DNA of 7,956 nt. Source: Rhodanobacteraceae bacterium. GTDB lineage: Bacteria > Pseudomonadota > Gammaproteobacteria > Xanthomonadales > Rhodanobacteraceae. Where the stretch lies: NCBI GenBank assembly GCA_025924775.1, contig JAICHS010000098.1, positions 1 to 7,956 of the forward strand, in the 5' to 3' direction. The notes under the pieces were generated by a model. It did not search any database. It worked only from the letters and a program-made list of their open reading frames with translations, and was not told the origin of the DNA. Each line of letters starts with the position of its first letter. Within the stretch, counting starts at the first letter, position 1. A program made the translations under genes and the position numbers. Shown one piece after another: positions 5,555 to 7,956 of this stretch.

Positions 5555-5581
5555 CTGGCCACCGGCCCACCCGGTGGCCAG
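5555..5581. repeat. Perfect 11-bp inverted repeat upstream of the minus-strand operon
   Basis: CTGGCCACCGG (5555-5565) and its exact complement (5571-5581) flank a 5-base loop. Neither side is followed by a T-run, so it does not look like an intrinsic terminator. It sits 29 bases upstream of the Shine-Dalgarno of the first operon gene. It could be an operator for a dimeric regulator or a leader hairpin. Confidence 0.6.
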
Positions 5582-5632
5582 ACGGCAACGTCAAGCATCG
5601 CACCTGACAGGCGTCATGCAGCCCCACCGGGG

Positions 5633-5661
5633 TTACGCAAAACCGGACTTACTGCTAGAAT
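5633..5661 (+). promoter_or_regulatory. Extended -10 promoter candidate for the aminotransferase gene
   Basis: TGCTAGAAT (5653-5661) is an extended -10 element, with TAGAAT differing from TATAAT at one base. A poor -35 candidate, TTACGC (5633-5638), lies 17 bases upstream. AT-rich sequence follows, which fits an initially transcribed region. Transcription would start near 5668 and give a leader of about 210 bases. This is a pattern match only. Confidence 0.5.
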
Positions 5662-5787
5662 CATTGGACATTTTCTTTTCTGTGTTAATCACTTAGGAAA
5701 CTTTGACGCACCGTTGTCGGCGACGGCGAAAGCTGTCGATGGGCACGGTGAGGCTGCCCCGCCCTGAATGCCGCAGACAGCGCGAAG

Positions 5788-5864
5788 CGCTGGCCGCACG
5801 GACGGACACGCGGCCAGCGGGCCATCAAGAGTTTCCCTTACGAGCGGCGCCACTGGGGCGCCGC
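5788..5864 (+). promoter_or_regulatory. Two leader hairpins ahead of the aminotransferase ribosome binding site
   Basis: Hairpin 1 pairs CGCTGGCCGC (5788-5797) with GCGGCCAGCG (5810-5819) over 12 bases. Hairpin 2 pairs GCGGCGCC (5844-5851) with GGCGCCGC (5857-5864) over 5 bases and ends 6 bases before the GGAGGG (5871-5876). Both stems are perfect. They could modulate translation or stability of the mRNA. No known riboswitch class is recognised. Confidence 0.4.
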
Positions 5865-5880
5865 CACGCCGGAGGGTTCC

Positions 5881-7416
5881 ATGAAATCCATCGAAATGCT
5901 GCGCGAGTTGCGCAACCAGGGCGGCAAGGTCCGCACCCACGGGCTGGACGATGCCACCATCGAGCGCTTCGCCGCGAAAGATGCCGATCTTGCCGGCGCC
6001 ATCAGCGACGCGCACGCGGCGTTCGCGCAGCTGCAGGCCACGCATCCCGAAGTGCTAGGGCTGGATGAAGACGCGCAGCTGCGCGCGGTGCAGGCGGGCT
6101 TCGTCAATTTCTACCCCGATGACGGCATCTGCCCGTTCATCCCGCTGGCCGGACGCGGCGCCTGGGTCGTCACGCTGAAGGGCGCGGTGCTGTACGACTG
6201 CGGCGGCTACGGCATGCTCGGCTTCGGCCACAATGCGCCGGCCGTGATGCAGGCGATGGCCAAGCCGCAGGTGATGGCCAACGTGATGACGCCGACGCTG
6301 GCGCAACACGCCTTCACCGAGGCGCTGCGCCGCGAAATCGGCCAGCATCGCGGCAACCACCCGTTCGCAAAGTTCATGTGCCTCAACTCGGGCTCGGAAT
6401 CGGTCGAGCTGGCCGCCCGCATCGCCGACACCAATGCCAAGCTGATGACCGACGCGGGTGCGAAGTACGCCGGCCGCGAGATCAAGCGCATCGCCATCAA
6501 GGGCGCCTTCCACGGCCGCACCGCACGGCCGGCCCTGTACTCCAACTCCACGCGCAAGGCCTACGAGTCGACGCTGGCCAGCTTCCGTGGCGAGCACTCG
6601 GTGGTGGTGATCGAACCGTACGACGTCGCCGCGCTGCGGCGCGCCTTCGACGAGGCCGAACAGAACGGCTGGTTCTTCGAGGCCATGTTCCTGGAACCCG
6701 TGATGGGCGAAGGCGACCCCGGCCGCGCGGTCACGCCCGAGTTCTACGCCGCCGCCTGTGAATTGACCCGGGCCCACGGCTCGCTGCTGCTGGTGGACTC
6801 GATCCAGGCCGGCCTGCGCGCCCAGGGCACGCTGTCGGTGGTCGATTACCCGGGCTTCGAGAAGCTGCCGGCGCCCGACATGGAAACCTACTCCAAGGCA
6901 CTCAACGCCGGCCAGTACCCGTTGTCGGTGCTGGCGTTGAACGAACGCGCGGCCGGCCTGTACCGCAAGGGCACCTACGGCAACACCATGACCGGCAACC
7001 CGCGCGCGCTGGACATCGCCTGCGCGGTGCTGGGTTCGATCACGCCCGGGCTGCGCGCCAACATCCGCGACCGCGGTGCCGAGGCGGTCAAGAAGCTGTC
7101 GGCGCTCAAGGACGAAATGGGCGGGCTGATCACCAAGGTGCAAGGGACCGGCCTGCTGTTTTCGTGCGAGCTCGCCAAGCAGTTCAAATGCTCGGGGGCC
7201 GACTCCATCGAGGAGTACATGCGCGAACACGGCATCAACGTGATCCACGGCGGCGCCAATTCGTTGCGCTTCACCCCGCACTTCGCGATCGACGCGGCCG
7301 AGGTGGACCTGCTGGTCGCGCAGGTGCGTGATGCGCTCCAGCACGGCCCGCGGATCAGCGCCGAGGATGCGGTCCGGGCCGCCGCCAACGCCGATGTCGC
7401 CAGCGAAGCCGCCTGA
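5881..7416 (+). CDS. Class III PLP-dependent aminotransferase, divergent and long
   Basis: Cytoplasmic pyridoxal-phosphate enzyme of 511 residues, about 80-100 longer than most class III (ornithine, acetylornithine or 4-aminobutyrate) aminotransferases. Visible in order: an N-terminal part of about 90 residues without clear match, LYDCGGYGMLGFGHNAP (104-120), the phosphate-binding NSGSESVELAARIADT (169-184), FHGRTARPALYS (210-221), EPVMGEGDPGR (272-282), D306 for the pyridine nitrogen in LLVDSIQAGLRAQG, the Schiff-base lysine K339 in ETYSKALNAGQYPLS, and the cofactor-contacting GNTMTGNP (367-374). The usual DE[VI]QTG is DSIQAG here, so the residue after the key aspartate is changed. The lysine region is most like ornithine aminotransferase, but the substrate cannot be assigned. 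GGAGGG lies 4 bases before the ATG. The gene stands alone between a long leader and a terminator. Confidence 0.9.
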   Translation: MKSIEMLRELRNQGGKVRTHGLDDATIERFAAKDADLAGAISDAHAAFAQLQATHPEVLGLDEDAQLRAVQAGFVNFYPDDGICPFIPLAGRGAWVVTLKGAVLYDCGGYGMLGFGHNAPAVMQAMAKPQVMANVMTPTLAQHAFTEALRREIGQHRGNHPFAKFMCLNSGSESVELAARIADTNAKLMTDAGAKYAGREIKRIAIKGAFHGRTARPALYSNSTRKAYESTLASFRGEHSVVVIEPYDVAALRRAFDEAEQNGWFFEAMFLEPVMGEGDPGRAVTPEFYAAACELTRAHGSLLLVDSIQAGLRAQGTLSVVDYPGFEKLPAPDMETYSKALNAGQYPLSVLALNERAAGLYRKGTYGNTMTGNPRALDIACAVLGSITPGLRANIRDRGAEAVKKLSALKDEMGGLITKVQGTGLLFSCELAKQFKCSGADSIEEYMREHGINVIHGGANSLRFTPHFAIDAAEVDLLVAQVRDALQHGPRISAEDAVRAAANADVASEAA

Positions 7417-7450
7417 AACGCGCGCCCCGCACGCAAGCTGAACACCACGA

Positions 7451-7482
7451 CGCCCACCGCTCACCCGGTGGGCGTTCGTTTA
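7451..7482 (+). terminator. Rho-independent terminator after the aminotransferase gene
   Basis: A perfect 9-bp stem, CGCCCACCG (7451-7459) with CGGTGGGCG (7466-7474), over a 6-base loop is followed by TTCGTTTA. The T-run is short and broken, so efficiency may be moderate. Confidence 0.75.
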
Positions 7483-7504
7483 TCCGGCCCGCCCGTGGCG
7501 CGCG

Positions 7505-7510
7505 TATAGT
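7505..7510 (+). promoter_or_regulatory. Possible -10 hexamer for psiF
   Basis: TATAGT (5 of 6 to TATAAT) lies 45 bases upstream of the ATG, just after the terminator of the previous gene. No good -35 is seen at the expected distance, and no Pho box is apparent. Weak evidence. Confidence 0.35.
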
Positions 7511-7555
7511 CCGCGGCGCCGGCAACCGCCGGCAACCCTGATCAGGAGACACCCC

Positions 7556-7891
7556 ATGCGGATCCACAGTTCGATGCTGGCGCTGGGCTTGACCCTCGGC
7601 GCGTTGGCAGCCGCCCCGGCATTCGCAGCTGGCGCGCCAGCGGCCACCTCGGCCAAGACCATGACCGCGCAGCAGCAGAAGATGGCCACCTGCAGTCACG
7701 AGTCCAAGGGCATGAAGGGCGACGCCCACAAAAAATTCATGCGCGACTGCCTGCACGGCAAGACCGCAGCGGCCACGCCCGCCAGGACCACCCAGCAAGA
7801 AAAGATGAAGACCTGCAACGCCGACGCCAAGGCCAAGAGCCTCAAGGGCGCCGACCGCAAGAGCTTCATGAGCACCTGCCTCAAGGGCTGA
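7556..7891 (+). CDS. psiF: PsiF-family secreted protein with two PsiF repeats
   Basis: Exported protein of 111 residues related to E. coli PsiF, a phosphate-starvation-induced protein of unknown biochemical role. A Sec signal peptide covers about 1-24, with hydrophobic LALGLTLGALAAA and cleavage expected after AFA. Two PsiF repeats follow, at about 36-68 (MTAQQQKM-x2-C, then KGDAHKKFMRDCL) and 78-111 (TTQQEKM-x2-C, then KGADRKSFMSTCL). Each has two cysteines (C46/C65 and C87/C108) that could form a disulfide in the periplasm. The mature protein is rich in lysine and alanine. AGGAG stands 7 bases before the ATG. The gene has its own terminator on each side and appears monocistronic. Phosphate control is known for E. 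coli psiF, but nothing in this upstream region shows it. Confidence 0.92.
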   Translation: MRIHSSMLALGLTLGALAAAPAFAAGAPAATSAKTMTAQQQKMATCSHESKGMKGDAHKKFMRDCLHGKTAAATPARTTQQEKMKTCNADAKAKSLKGADRKSFMSTCLKG

Positions 7892-7915
7892 GCCCGGGCG
7901 CAGGACGCCTCACGC

Positions 7916-7942
7916 AAACGCCCGGCTCCGGCCGGGCGTTTT
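7916..7942 (+). terminator. Strong rho-independent terminator after psiF
   Basis: An 11-bp perfect stem, AAACGCCCGGC (7916-7926) with its complement (7931-7941), has a TCCG tetraloop and ends in GTTTT. The A-run on the left side means it could also work from the opposite strand. It starts 24 bases after the psiF stop. Confidence 0.88.
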
Positions 7943-7956
7943 GCACGCACGACGCA

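Larger units (their letters stand above)
5515..5880. other. Divergent intergenic region with promoter and leader elements
   Basis: This 366-base stretch separates the minus-strand operon from the aminotransferase gene. It holds the Shine-Dalgarno of the small membrane protein gene (5521-5526), a perfect 11-bp inverted repeat (5555-5581), an extended -10 promoter candidate pointing right (5633-5661), an AT-rich stretch (5656-5704) and two GC-rich hairpins in the presumed leader (5788-5819 and 5844-5864). A frame starting at 5740 runs out of phase into the aminotransferase gene and has no supporting features. No convincing promoter was found for the minus-strand operon; a TTGACG at 5594-5589 (minus) has no matching -10. 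Confidence 0.6.

Noticed and set aside
5662..5880. Known riboswitch (for example lysine type) in the aminotransferase leader
   Set aside because: Only two simple hairpins were found; none of the conserved motifs of known riboswitch classes is recognisable.
5740..6068. Leader peptide or small gene out of phase ahead of the aminotransferase gene
   Set aside because: There is no ribosome binding site, the composition is arginine-rich, and it overlaps the aminotransferase start by almost 190 bases.
6055..7464. 469-residue minus-strand frame opposite the aminotransferase gene
   Set aside because: It is a shadow of a gene with clear PLP-enzyme motifs and a good ribosome binding site; the antisense product shows no family features.
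7417..7555. Pho box controlling psiF
   Set aside because: No pair of CTGTCAT-like direct repeats is visible upstream of the gene.

Overview
The window looks like chromosomal DNA of a high-GC gammaproteobacterium of the Xanthomonadaceae/Rhodanobacteraceae type. This is inferred from the adjacent queA and tgt genes, GTAG-headed REP palindromes, a GGGAATC heptamer array, and the character of the encoded proteins. No rRNA, tRNA, CRISPR array, insertion sequence or phage gene was seen.

Left part (1-5526, all genes on the minus strand). Reading in the direction of transcription, from right to left, there is first a probable four-gene operon: a 64-residue two-helix membrane protein (5320-5514), an isoprenylcysteine-carboxyl-methyltransferase-like membrane enzyme (4714-5310), a DesK-like membrane histidine kinase (3466-4683) and its NarL/LuxR-type response regulator (2867-3469). 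Gaps are 9 and 30 bases, and the kinase and regulator genes overlap by 4. An inverted REP pair (2698-2870) follows. Next come the two enzymes that install queuosine in tRNA: queA (1629-2666, TTG start) and tgt (115-1242). A second REP pair (51-118) lies at the end of tgt. The 386 bases between queA and tgt are filled with repeats: a tandem ~30-bp degenerate repeat, a nested inverted-repeat element, and sixteen GGGAATC heptamers that reach to 4 bases from the tgt start codon.

Middle (5515-5880). This divergent intergenic region holds a perfect 11-bp inverted repeat on the minus-operon side. On the plus side it holds an extended -10 promoter candidate and a leader of about 210 bases with two hairpins.

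Right part (5881-7956, plus strand). A long class III PLP-dependent aminotransferase (5881-7416) is followed by a rho-independent terminator. Then comes a secreted PsiF-repeat protein (7556-7891) with its own ribosome binding site and a strong terminator at the window edge.

How the parts relate: QueA and Tgt act in one pathway. The kinase and regulator form a signalling pair, probably concerned with the envelope or membrane because of the two membrane genes ahead of them; that link is inference. The most striking feature is how the repeats meet gene boundaries. The stop codons of both tgt and the response regulator are the TAG of a REP GTAG head, and the tgt start abuts the heptamer array.
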